A DNA stretch of 64,000 bases, from positions 27,853,661-27,917,660 of the forward strand of contig OX104127.1 in the NCBI GenBank assembly GCA_944470555.2, given 5' to 3'. This document shows, piece by piece, positions 32,526 to 44,500 of the stretch. How positions within the stretch are numbered: position 1 is the first letter of the stretch; every line of letters begins with the position of its first letter. Below the pieces are notes generated by a model. The model ran no database searches, had not been told where the DNA came from, and worked only from the letters and a program-made list of their open reading frames with translations. Both the position numbers and the translations under genes were made by a program. The stretch is from Heterobilharzia americana. Lineage: Eukaryota > Platyhelminthes > Trematoda > Strigeidida > Schistosomatidae.

Positions 32526-35500
32526 GTAAGTTCAAAGAAATTTCCCTTTATCTTTCTAGCTACTTATTTTATTCTAGTTCAAAAGCTGAATACCGCCAAA
32601 ACTCAAGTTTTCTTTATATTTCACTAACACTATCTCAGGGGTGTACATCAAATTTCAGTGGAATATGGGAGTTGATGACAGTGGAGATTCTGTTAAAGAG
32701 ACACTGGGGTTTGTTCAAAATGTTTGATAATCATTTTTCCACAGAGAAGAAAAACATACTGAATATAATGGAATCAAGGTCGCAGCATCTCCTGGCCAAC
32801 TTTTAGATGAGGCACAGCTGTCGCTGAAATCGAGTGATGCCTTAACACCACTTTGTGTATTTTGTGGGATGAATGGTCATCTGAATCTTGGACAGGGTGA
32901 AATGCTAAGGTTTCATACAAAGCTTGAATACTTAGAGCCCCCTTCATGGTACATTGACCACATTAGTAAGGTGAAGCTAAAGCAAGAGAAGTGCATCAAT
33001 ATTTTGGTGACCAACCGGTTAACACATACTAATCGGCGAAATCAACACAGTAGGGTAGTGGTCGCCTCCTTCTCATCATTACCGACGGATTCTGATTCCT
33101 GTAAAGTGGGGCCGCATGTATCCCTTGATGGATGCCGTCGAAATAAAAACAAGAATTGTTTTGGGTATGTTTTGTCTGTTCGGTAACTATTCTTTAGTTA
33201 TGATTGCAAACCTAGTCTCGCAGGAATGCCGACAGCGTATTTCGACTGCAGTGGTCGACCTTTTGGTTTAGTTGAAGAACTAAATTATGTTGGTTGGCCT
33301 TCACCTGTATATGTTGGTGAAAATCTGCAACTTCGCAATCTGGTTGTAAGATGCACCCCACGTGAAGGTGGTGAAGGTGGTTGGATTTACGCACACCATT
33401 GCTGTGCTTCATGGTCAAACGGTGTTCATTTCAATGATCAGGTGAGTAAGCGTTTATTATGTGCATATCGAAGCTGGCGTACTCAAACCAGTGAACTGCA
33501 GCTGTACATCTAGTAGTCGTAGAAGGAAAAATGGTTGATTACCTAATATATGGGTCATCGAGCGCCTAAACTTTTCCTGTCATAGTTTTCCATGCATTAT
33601 GTTGCATAAAGTAATCCGAAATTAAAGTGTAAACACATTTACCGAATGTACGTGTAAAGTAGACCGTAAATGTATCACTTATATGCGTATCCGTTGAGCC
33701 TTTTATTGAGTTTCATTTTTTGATCAGGCCTGTTGTTGACGAGTTATTATAAATGCAATTACCAGTCGGATATTCTTTCTACGGTTTACTGGTCAAAATT
33801 GTTTGGAATCATTAAAATTCATTTTGAGTACCTTTACTAAATTGGATGGCATAGATCAAGCAACTGGAGTTCAAATGCACTGACTGCTTAGTTAGATCTT
33901 CGTAGTCGATGCCAAGTTTTTGATAGACGTTATGAGTGTAGCTTTTCAAAAGTAGCGTTTAGGAATAATTTCGGCTTCAGCTTGATTGTTCATTCTCTCA
34001 CTGTAATGACAAGCAACATTGATTTTAAGTTGGCCTTTCGGTGTAAACACATTTAAACTAGTGGTAGAAGTGACTGGAAACAGTTGTTTTGAAATCTACG
34101 AATACAAGTGTAGTCGAAGATCTGTTAAACTGAATGGTATTCAGAGCAATCTATTAGATTACCATTGTGAGATGTAGCACAAGTTTTCTAACTTTAATAT
34201 AGGACCATCAATTTAAAAAATATATGTCTATACTTGTGTGTGACAGTCCTTGGCGAATAATGATTGGCAGTCAAAAAGTATGATTCGGTGATACAATTTA
34301 CTTTATGTTGGAAAGGAACGAATTGTGACTAACTTACTCATATACAACAGCTAAGCAATGTTCTTTGTCGTTATTACTGGTTACTGACTATTCAGTGTTT
34401 TGAGGGAAGTTAACTTACTTAATTTTCATATTTATTCAGATGGTTCTTGAGGGGGTTGAGGAAGCAGCAAATATTGCTGTATCTCGAAGTTGTTCTCTGT
34501 GTCTTCGTTACGGAGCGAGCATATCTTGCCGTGTAAGCGGATGTGACTCATGTTTCCATTTTCTGTGTGCAGCAGGATCTGGTTGTCTGCAGGATATTGA
34601 GACTCTAGAGCTGCTATGTCCAGTTCATATTTCAGAAGCTGTAGCATCGAGTAAGTCGTTCGATTTCTGGTATTTTATTGTATGATACCTTTTACTATGA
34701 TTATCTTGATGTGGGTCGTATTTACAAACAGGCTCGGGAAATGTTTGCCTTTTTCGGTAAGTTATGTAATTTGCTACCTCGTGGATTGCTTTTCTAGTTC
34801 CGATTGTTTCCATCGAAACAACCCATCGGTAATTAGCAGCTCACATCATTGAAATTCCTAACTAAGTATCTTACTTCTGTTTGTCTCAGATTGACTTCTA
34901 TTTTTGTTGAAGTCTGCACTTGGCATACCTTCTATCAACCAAAATGACCCGAAATATTTCACAACCCATTAAACTACCAGTCTGAGAATTTCTGCTTTGA
35001 AACAAGTTACGCTTAAGTACTAAAAGCCATGCTTTTTTTCTTATGTAGTGGAGACAGCTTTACTTAATTGAGTGTTAAATTTTGAGAACGGAAGTCATGT
35101 CAATAATGGTTCCCAACAAACTATCGTAATGGCACCATTTTTAGTACTGTTTTGCCATCTGATTGCCTATTTATGTTTGAGAGTACTCGATTGGAGTTCT
35201 CTTTCTTTTACCGTTTCTGGGAAACATGACCGTTAAAGGTCAAGAATGTGAGGCTTAAGGTGTAAGATTACTGTCCCGTTCAAAATGTAGGTTATGTTCT
35301 AAGACTATCATGTCAGTAATGCAGAAGCCTGGTGTGGAGTTTTAGGTAGAAAAGAAATGCCATTTGTTGAGATTGTAAACCTTCTATGAATCATATGTCT
35401 GAGACATGTGTTACACCCGTAGTTACGGCCTGCTTTATCGCTCAATCCTTTATTCAGCGCGTTTAGGTGGGATAAAGTTTAGAGACGGCTAGACTAAAAA

Positions 35501-38500
35501 AATTGTCTTGGTTCATAAAGCTTAACTTTTAGTCTGAGCCATGTAGGGGAATGCAGGTAACTGAAATCCGCGGTTATAGACTTCAGGTGAAATGGCTCAG
35601 AATCTGTCTCATTAGCACTGATGCATCCACACATCTTAATAATCATACCGAATCTCGTTTTTGTTTTACCCTCCCTCTATTTATAGCAGTATATCCATCT
35701 CGAATACTTTTCCCTTTATTTGAACCGTTATGCAGTACTGCCAGGTCCTATGTTGGTGCTGACTGCCTGACTAATAAGCAGAATTTAGATATTTTGGTTT
35801 GGTTTAAGGTGTTACCTGATTGTCCTTTCCTCTAGTTTTTTGTCCGCTTTATTTTTGTTATATTGCGTATATAACTGTCAGTACAACTTAGTTAAATAGG
35901 AGAAATAGTTCTGTATTATTATTATTTGTCCCTTGGGTTCCTAGTGGGACATAGGGCTTCAGTAGCACGTCTCCATTGCACTCTGTTCTCTGCAGTCTTT
36001 TCAACCTTGTTCCACAGCTGCACACGAACTTTCATTTCTTCCTCACATGATCTCCTCCATGTCACTCTCGGACGCACAACTCGTCGTTCCCCATCTGGGT
36101 TCCACTCGACGGCGTGGTTTGGCCTGGGGTGTGATGTCCTCGAATGGTTTTCTCAGTGTATGCCCAATCCATCTCCACTTTTTTCTGCATATCTTTTGGA
36201 CGATGGGTTCTTGCTTCGTTGACAACCAGCCAGAGTTCCTCCTTGCTTATTCTTATTATTCTGGCCATCTGATCTTCAATATCGGGTGAGCGTAGGCGGC
36301 AGCTGCTGTTGGAAATGCTTTTCGTAACGCACCAAGTTTCTGAACCATATAGAAGCACTGACTTGACGTTGGTGTTGGAAATCCGGATGTTGTCCTGTAT
36401 GCTGAGTGCAGAAGATCTCCACATTGATTTCAGACTAATGAAGGTCTGTCTTGCTCTTCAATCCTGGCTTTGATATCCTCATCTTTGCCACCTGTAGTTG
36501 AAACAGTGCTTCCTAGATAGGTGAAAGAGGCTACTTCCTTCAAGTTTCTCCCGTTGATGGTGATTGGAGTTTGTTGTTGTTGTTGGAGTTGTTGGCTGGG
36601 TATCTCCATCACCTCTGTTTTCTCTTTGTTTGCTTGAAGTCCCGTCTTTGCTGACTCTCCTGTCAACTTGTTAGTTTTCACCTGTAGATCTTCAAGTTTG
36701 TGCGACAAGACATTAGACATAAATCATCATCGATGAAATCCAAATCTTCTAGCTTTAATCGGTGAAGCAGCTTATGCCCATCTTCTCACTCCTCATGGTT
36801 TTGCCGCATGATCCAGTCGATCACAGTCAGGAAGATGATTGGTGATAGTAGGCAACCCTGTTTTACTCCTGTCTTCACCTTTAAGGCGTCACTGAGCTTT
36901 CCGTTGTGAATCACTTTGCATGTAGCATCATATGGCACATAGCTGTTGAATGAGGTTGATAAAGGTTTGTGGCACTAAAACAGTAGTGTTGAAGTAGCTG
37001 GTTGCCAAATTACTTCTCGGTCAAGGCCGTCGATGAAGTTGAAGTAGAGAGTTGATTGCCATTCTATGCTCTGTTCTATGGTGATGCGTTGCGTAGCGTT
37101 TCAATTTGATCTGCACATGATTTGTACTTACTGAATCCAGCCAGCCAACCTGTTCCGGTCATAGTTTTGAATCCAGTGCATCCTTTAGCCTCTCCAGGAT
37201 GATGCAGCTTAATATGTTGCTTATGGTGGGGGGACGGGGGTGGAGCGTGATTCCGCAACAGCTCTTGTTCTTGCAAAGACTTAGGTCACCCTTCTTTAGG
37301 ATTTTGACAAGGTAGCCCTTCTAATCTGCAGGTACCCTTCCTTCCTTGCAAAGCTTCTGCAGTACTGATGTGAGCATGTCCGCGGTTGTCTCTGCGTCTG
37401 TTTTCAGTGCTTCTGGAGGAGTTCCGTTTGTCCTTCTGCTTTCCCGCATTTCAGCATCTTAATGGCGTTCAGGACTTCACTTCTGCTTTTGTCGGAGGGC
37501 TTGTATTCACTGGTAGTTCAGCGGCTGCAGGTGGTATTTACTGACGAGTTACAGGTAGTGGTCGATTCAAGAGTATTTTGAAGTGGTCAGCCCATCGTTT
37601 CCTTTGTTTCTCTTCTTTCGTAATTAAATTTCCGTCATCACCTTTTATTGGTTTCGTCTGCGTTGATCTCTTCCCTGCCAGATAGCAACCTGGTCATTTG
37701 ATATAATGTTGTCAGGTCTCTGTCTCTCCTCCCTGCAGCCTGTTCTGCTTCGCTTGGAAGTGTATCGTAGAAGTGTCTTTTGGTTTTGCGCGCACTCTTC
37801 TTCACTTCTTTGTCCAGTTTTTTATACATTGTACTCAGTTCCTCTTCTCGTTATTCATCCTTGCACTGATTTATCTTTTGATTCACTACTTTCCTTTCGT
37901 CTATCAGCTTCCTTGTGTCCGTCGAAATCCATTCCTTGTCTTGTTTCTTCTTTCCTTCCTAATACGGTAATGCAGGTTTCTTTCCACGTCTTTTCCAAAG
38001 AGTTCCAGTGTTCTTCCACACAGGTTTCTTCAGGGATGTTGCTTAATGCCTCCGATTTTCTCCTGATGGCTGTCTAACGTGAAGATGTTCTTTGTAGTTT
38101 TGTCCTTCAGTTTCTGGGTGTTGAACTTGAACTGTGGTCTATCCCCAACTTCTTTAAAGGCTTTCGACTTGATTTCGAAGGTAGGTTCCTTTCACTAGAT
38201 AGTGAGTGATCTGATCTTGTGTCGAGTCTGCTGCGTGTCCACTTTCTTCACATTGAGATGAAGTCGATGTGATTTTTAGTGTCTTGGTGTCTGGTGAAAT
38301 CCATGTTGCTTTGTGAGTATCCTTGTCTCCAATCACCAAATCGTTGAATTCGCAGAAATCTGCAAACAGTTCTCCATTGTCATCCGTCATTTCACCGAGT
38401 GCTTCTCGACCCATGATTGATTCTCTTCCTGTGTTGTCCACTCCCAGTTTGGCATTCATGTCACCCCGCCCATTTGAATTTTGATATCGCCATCTGGAGT

Positions 38501-41500
38501 GGTGTCTTGTCCAGTGTTGATTGTAGTTGTCTATAGAATTCCTCCTCCTCTTCATCTGCTTAATTATTTGTAGGTGCACAGTATAGCATAGCGTAGCATT
38601 GTATGATTGTGACTTTCCTTCCTTTTGAGTTGAACCTTGCTGTCATGATCCTGCAGGAGGACATTGGTTCCCACTGCATGAGAGCCTTCGGTGCTCTTCA
38701 AGGGGACATCATGATAGCCACTCCAACACTCAGTGTGCTGTGCTCGTGGTTGTCGTCTGGGTGACAATATCGGAGTAGATTATTGATTCCTCTCCAGTTG
38801 ACAGTTTGGAGAGTCCACTTCCATTCCATCTACTTTTGCAGATTCCAAGCACTTCAATGTGATACCTCTTCATCTCGTTTGCAATTTGGGCAGCCTTGCT
38901 GGGTTCATACATGGTGCGGATATTCCATGTCCTCATTCTTACTTTCGCATTCATCGAGAGAGAGAGAGAGAGAAGATGTATCAGCCAACTGGCTTCCTGA
39001 AGGCTTTCACCAACTGGTGTCATTTCGTTTCTCCGATTCTAGCGAGGAATAATTTTGTTATTATTTTTTATATATCGTTTGTGCTTTGAAGTTTGTTTAG
39101 CGGTTAGATTTGTTTTACGGGGTAGGGTTGCTAGCCCTATACCCAACCTTCGTTCTTTATCCGGGCTTAGGACCGGTTAGTAACTAAACCAGGCGAGGTT
39201 GAAGTAGTGTATTGAGCATATATTGGTTTCTTGTCATCTTGTGGGACATAGATATCACAGCTTCACTGCAACGATACATTTTGATTTTAAATGTGTACTA
39301 GAATATGATGACATTTCGCCTCACTGGTGAACTGTTTGAATTAAAATGGTTTGTGAGTTTTCGATCGGATTTTTCATTTATGAAGTTGTCAGGACTAAAA
39401 CGTTTGTTCTGTGTTCGGTGACTGTGTCACTGCAGCTTTACGTAGCGTCTAAGTACGTGTTATTTTTAAAATGTTATAAAAAGGACTTTGCGACGTGGAA
39501 GAGACAGAAAGAGAAATAATAATCAACAAAGTATGCCAAAGGTTTGATGATAAGCTCAGTATACTGTGGAAAATAGATATTTCGTAGTCATCAGCTGCTG
39601 TTTTTTTTATAGTAAATTACAGTTCTTCTAGCCTAATAGGCTTCTTTGTGCATAAGTCATTTTCATTTAGTTACATTAGTGTTTTTTGGCTGTCTATTTT
39701 ATTGAAATCATCTTATAACTATTTTACTTTCTATGATTCTTTAGACTACGCCTCATTACAGTGCGCTCTCTGTGAATCTCTGGGTGATGTAACTGAGCTT
39801 CTGTTCTGTACTAGTTGTGGCAGTCATTATCATGCTTCTTGTTTAGAACCACCTCTGCAACCGAACCCCACAATTCGCATTGGTTGGCAATGTGCGGAGT
39901 GTAAAACCTGTTTAATTTGCAAGTGAGTTATCATTTATTGCATCCAAACTTTCTGAGTGGTAGGAGTTTTTGTGCATCATAATTTTTAATTGGCACTTTG
40001 TTACCTATTTACACTTGTTAGGTAAAGTAGTCAAAGGAAAGGATGGAGCAGTCATATCGTGACGTAGATACTCGACTTTTAGTCATGATGTGATAGTTTA
40101 AAGTTCATGTCATCTGCATTGGCTAAGGCACCCTGTTACTATCATACGCCTATATGCATCATGTGTGGCTTATAGGTTAATTTTCACAAAGTGCTAAGAA
40201 TTATTGCATTAATTAGTTTTCGAAGTTGTAGATATCTTATTGTCCGACTTGCTGAGACTTTTGTATTGTTATTTTTTAAAGCTTTCTTGGGATTCAAGCA
40301 CAAGTCTTGCATTTTATGAGTTTTTTTAATCGTTTTTCTTGAATTCACCCATAAACCTAAAACGGTTGTCCTAAGTAGTCCTAGTTGTCTCTACAATTAC
40401 TTCGCTTTCCTGCTATGTTTATGTCAGCTTTCATATTTTTGATCATTTTAACCTTTTATTTACTAACGGTTCCGTGTACCTGTGTGGTTTTAGTGAAAGT
40501 AAAGATGAAAACAAAATGCTGGTTTGTGACGTTTGTGACAAGGGCTATCACACTTATTGCTTGAAGCCTCCTGTTTCCAGTATTCCTAAAAATGGATTCA
40601 GATGTGAGCGGTGTCGTGTATGCTCTGATTGTGGAGGTGGACGTGCTTCTACTACAAGTGGCCTGGAAGGACCAGTAGCCTTCAATAATGAAATCGTAAG
40701 TCAAAGCCGAAATTACCACTTTATTTTCTTAAACTTGAATTACTCTCATATGAATGCGTTTTCTTTCTATAGAATCCAAATGTTCGTTGGCACAGCAACT
40801 ATACCTTATGTGACCGTTGTTTTCATACTCACAAACGCCCAATTCATGCTGCCCTGTATGTGAACGAGCCTGGCGTTGCTCATTACCGGTATGTTTTTTC
40901 AGTAACTTGGTCATATCTCACATATTTTGATATTGTGTCCTAATGGTTTTTGTTTTTTATTTCACTACCATTGCACAATTCATGTTAATTGCGAAACTAA
41001 AATTTCAGTTAAATTACGTTTAATGGATATATGACTTTCAAGCTCACTTTCTTATTTCATTCACTACAGATACTTAAAGGAGATCGTTTCTAGGTGATGA
41101 ATAAATGGCGCTGTAAAATGTTCCATCTAGCATTGATACAAACTTTCCAAAAGGTGTATTTTACTGTTTCACTACAGTATACGTTTATTCTGTCTAGACA
41201 TTAATATCAAATTTGCTTGTAAATCACTTCATTGCATTCCGTTTCGAGTTTTCCGGTAGCACATAACACTTTTTCAGAATTAAAAGGTGAAAGTTACGAC
41301 TCACCGATATTGGATAATTCTCACGACTAATGTTTCTACGTCGTCCAACGGACTGGTATGGTCATAGTGGAGTTAAGCTGTGATGTGACGATATGTTAAT
41401 AATTTTCAGTGGACCTATTGCAAGGCATAGAAGTCTTAAACAGTATTACTCGTAGGTGATAATTAAACTTAAGGATGAGCTCAAGGACTTTCATGTCATT

Positions 41501-44500
41501 AAAATGACTTGGTATACCGGAGCAGTTTATACCATCTTCAGCCTTCCGACTATTTAGTGTTATGGATTTAGGTAGATGGGATATACTGCTTCATTTAAAC
41601 TTGAGGAATATTACTAACTTTCTCTAACATTCCGTTACTTCACTAATGTAGGCTTTGTTAATAAATTAAAAGTTCAGAAGTATTCCATTTGAAGTATTGG
41701 TCATCCGACATTGGTTGTTAATCAGTGAATAACTACCACCAAAATCGACGTAAAATGTATTCGTGAACGGGTGATAGTAATTTATGTTTTACTACCTAAC
41801 ATCATAGGATAAGTTGTTGATACCATTTTGTGCATTATGTGCTGTTTTCACTCTTATTCTCACTCCAATAATGGTTTGAATAATTCCTAACTGATATGCA
41901 GCCTTTAATATTTCTGGAAATAGTAAAATAGTCTAGAAATATTGGTTAAGCTCACGCAGCTTTGGGCTCATTTACCCTACGAAACTTGATTTCACATAAA
42001 GTTCAAATAAAAAGCGAATCAGTAGAGGTTCACTAGCTGATTTTTCTTTCTTCGCCAATCACTGGCGTTTTAATATGGGTTTCTTCAGTAAATGACTTTC
42101 ATATTCGTTAGTCTTAGTTACTAAGCATTATTTTCACAATGTAGATGTTACCTAAGAATTTTTAGTCCACTCTCAAAATCATGATGAATTAAGCATGGGA
42201 GATATAGCATATCATCCTTCCCTTTTTCAGCTTCATGAAGAATATCATTACGAGTTCTAAACTCTGTCACTAAATTCAGTTATTAGCATTTTACCTGGAG
42301 GAGGTTGGTGAACCGATTGATGAACCGTGAGCTACATGATCGTTTTAATATGAAATGGACTTGGGGTGTTAGTAGGAGACTAGGAATGAGGTGTTGACAG
42401 GTTTCGTCGTTGATAACTTGATATTGGATGTTTTGACGTCTAAAGCTCATGGCTAATGGTATAGGAGGCATCGCTTGGTAGAACTGTGGAATCTCAAGCG
42501 ATGGGTGTATAGTGTGTCTCTGAGACATAGAGAAGCCGAGTGCAGTTATGAGATTGACCTTACCTGACCATCGGAGTGAATTTTCGGAATTCACCTTATG
42601 ATCTAATGGATAGATGTCTTGAAGTCAGTGGTGTTGTAGGCAAGGTATTGGGTTTTAGGACATAAAGTGGGTTTGTCGACTGAATACCAGTGAACAGCCA
42701 GCCTTCTTTGTAGTGTTCGACTGAATGGATCTGCAAGAAGTGAGGAGGGTTGTGTGAGTAGGCGTTGGCTGTTGGTAATCTGCTTGTGCGCTCCCACCGA
42801 CTGCAGTTCGGATGATGCAGAGGATAAATTCTGTGAGGAGCTGTCAATTTTCCTACAAGAAGCAAAGCGTTGAGATGAAGTCCTAATGGTAGGTGAATTT
42901 AACCCTTAAGTGGGGAAGGTGAGGCAATTGGAAAGGCATCTTGTAGGTATTTACTGACCGACAAGGGTGATCATCTGTTTGAATTTTGCTACGACATCAC
43001 TTGTCTGTAGGCAGCATTATCTTTAGGCATGAGAAGAGACACTGTCTCGCATGGCGTTCGCTGACACCAAACCAATGATAGACACAGATAGATCACATTG
43101 GTAGAAGCCATAGTTGAAGGGTTGCTGCTCTTTCTGTAGTACTTGTTTGAACTGTAGTGATATTAAGTCTGGTGTAGAAACAGTGGTAACAGTGGTAGAA
43201 ACAGTTGGTAACCAACACCTGAAGGTTAGCAAATGTCATTGGATTTCCACAATATCGTTTGAACTGGTTAATGAGAGAAGACTGATTCCAGCTGTCTTTG
43301 ACCACGATGAAGAGCGAAAGCAACTCAGAAGTACGTTGACCGAGCGTCTTCACAGTGATGGTGAGCAGTGTTGTGTAGCTAGAGGGAGAGAGATAGATAA
43401 GACATCAGCTCTAGGTAACACTCACCAACTATTTAGACTTATTAAATATACTGGGAAGAAGAAGATGATGGTGAGTGAAAGCATCACCGAAAGGAATAGA
43501 AGACTGATATCCTCCGAGGACAGGTGGCTAGAACGTTAGACAAAATATTCTGAAGCACAGTTCAGCTGGTTCTGAACAACGCTTAAGTTTCTCAACGTGC
43601 AGCCTGAATCTGAATGGGACGTGGATGTCGGTCCGTTAACTCTCCTTGAAGTTGAAAGCTTCACACAACTCAGTGGCTTGAGATGTTATCCGATGTGGCT
43701 CAAAATCGAAAGCAGTGGTTGTCATGCTGTAACTTTCTCCTATCTTCTGCTGCTGATAAGTAATGAATGTTTTGTTATGAATGTATGTTGTTGGATTGCC
43801 CTCCTAATCATCCTATTCTTATTGTTTTTCTTCCTTACTTATCCACTTTCCATTGTTTATGTCTTCATCATGTTGTTATACTGTTTTGTGTGATGCATTG
43901 CTTGGTGCCGTTGCTGTACCATTTTTGTGTTCTAATAATGTATATAATAACAACTTGAAGTTGAGAAAGCTGTATGGAACGTGAAACGATGCAAAGCAGC
44001 AGGACCTGACAGTTTTGCGCCTGAAGTTTTCAAGGATGAACGTGGGAAGTTGCTTTTTAAAGTGATGGAGGTACTAAGTAGTTTATGGGAATCAGAGGTA
44101 GTTCCGTTAGACTAGTTTACTTCACTGATGATCAGAGTGTATAAGAAGGGAGAGAAGTCTTCTTGTGACATCCATAGGGGAATCAGTTTGGCTAACATCG
44201 TGTCCAAGATCCTAGAATCTATTGTTATCTGAGCCCTAATTAGAGCTTGTGAACAGCAAACTGGGGAAAAACAGGCAGTGTTTAGATCTGGATGAGGCTG
44301 TCTCGATAAAATTCTCACCCTTCAACACGTTCTAGAACACATACATACCTACCGGCGAATGGCCGACACTTGCTACATTTCTTGACCTGAACGCACCATT
44401 TGATTCCGTCGACCATAAGGTGTTGTGTTAGTTTCAGACTGTGGTGGGAGTACCGAGCAAGTGTAAAATGCTAATCGAAGCCCTTCACTCGAAATCACGC

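Noticed and set aside
32709..32744. Donor at 32,722 instead of 32,709 for the short intron
   Set aside because: It would give a 23-base intron and break the phase; 32,709 gives 36 bases and a continuous frame.
33216..33223. Acceptor at 33,221-33,223 (cag) for the second extended-PHD exon
   Set aside because: It is the stronger-looking acceptor but leaves the exon out of frame with the previous one; the 'cctag' eight bases upstream restores the frame.
37706..38077. A 123-codon hydrophobic open frame, repeated at 49,696-50,067
   Set aside because: It is antisense to the RTE polymerase in both copies and has no independent support; it is repeated only because the element is.
44112..44318. Antisense open frames within the RTE copy at 42.8-45.5 kb (also 44,977-45,213)
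   Set aside because: They are shadows of the decayed polymerase on the opposite strand and carry no motif of their own.
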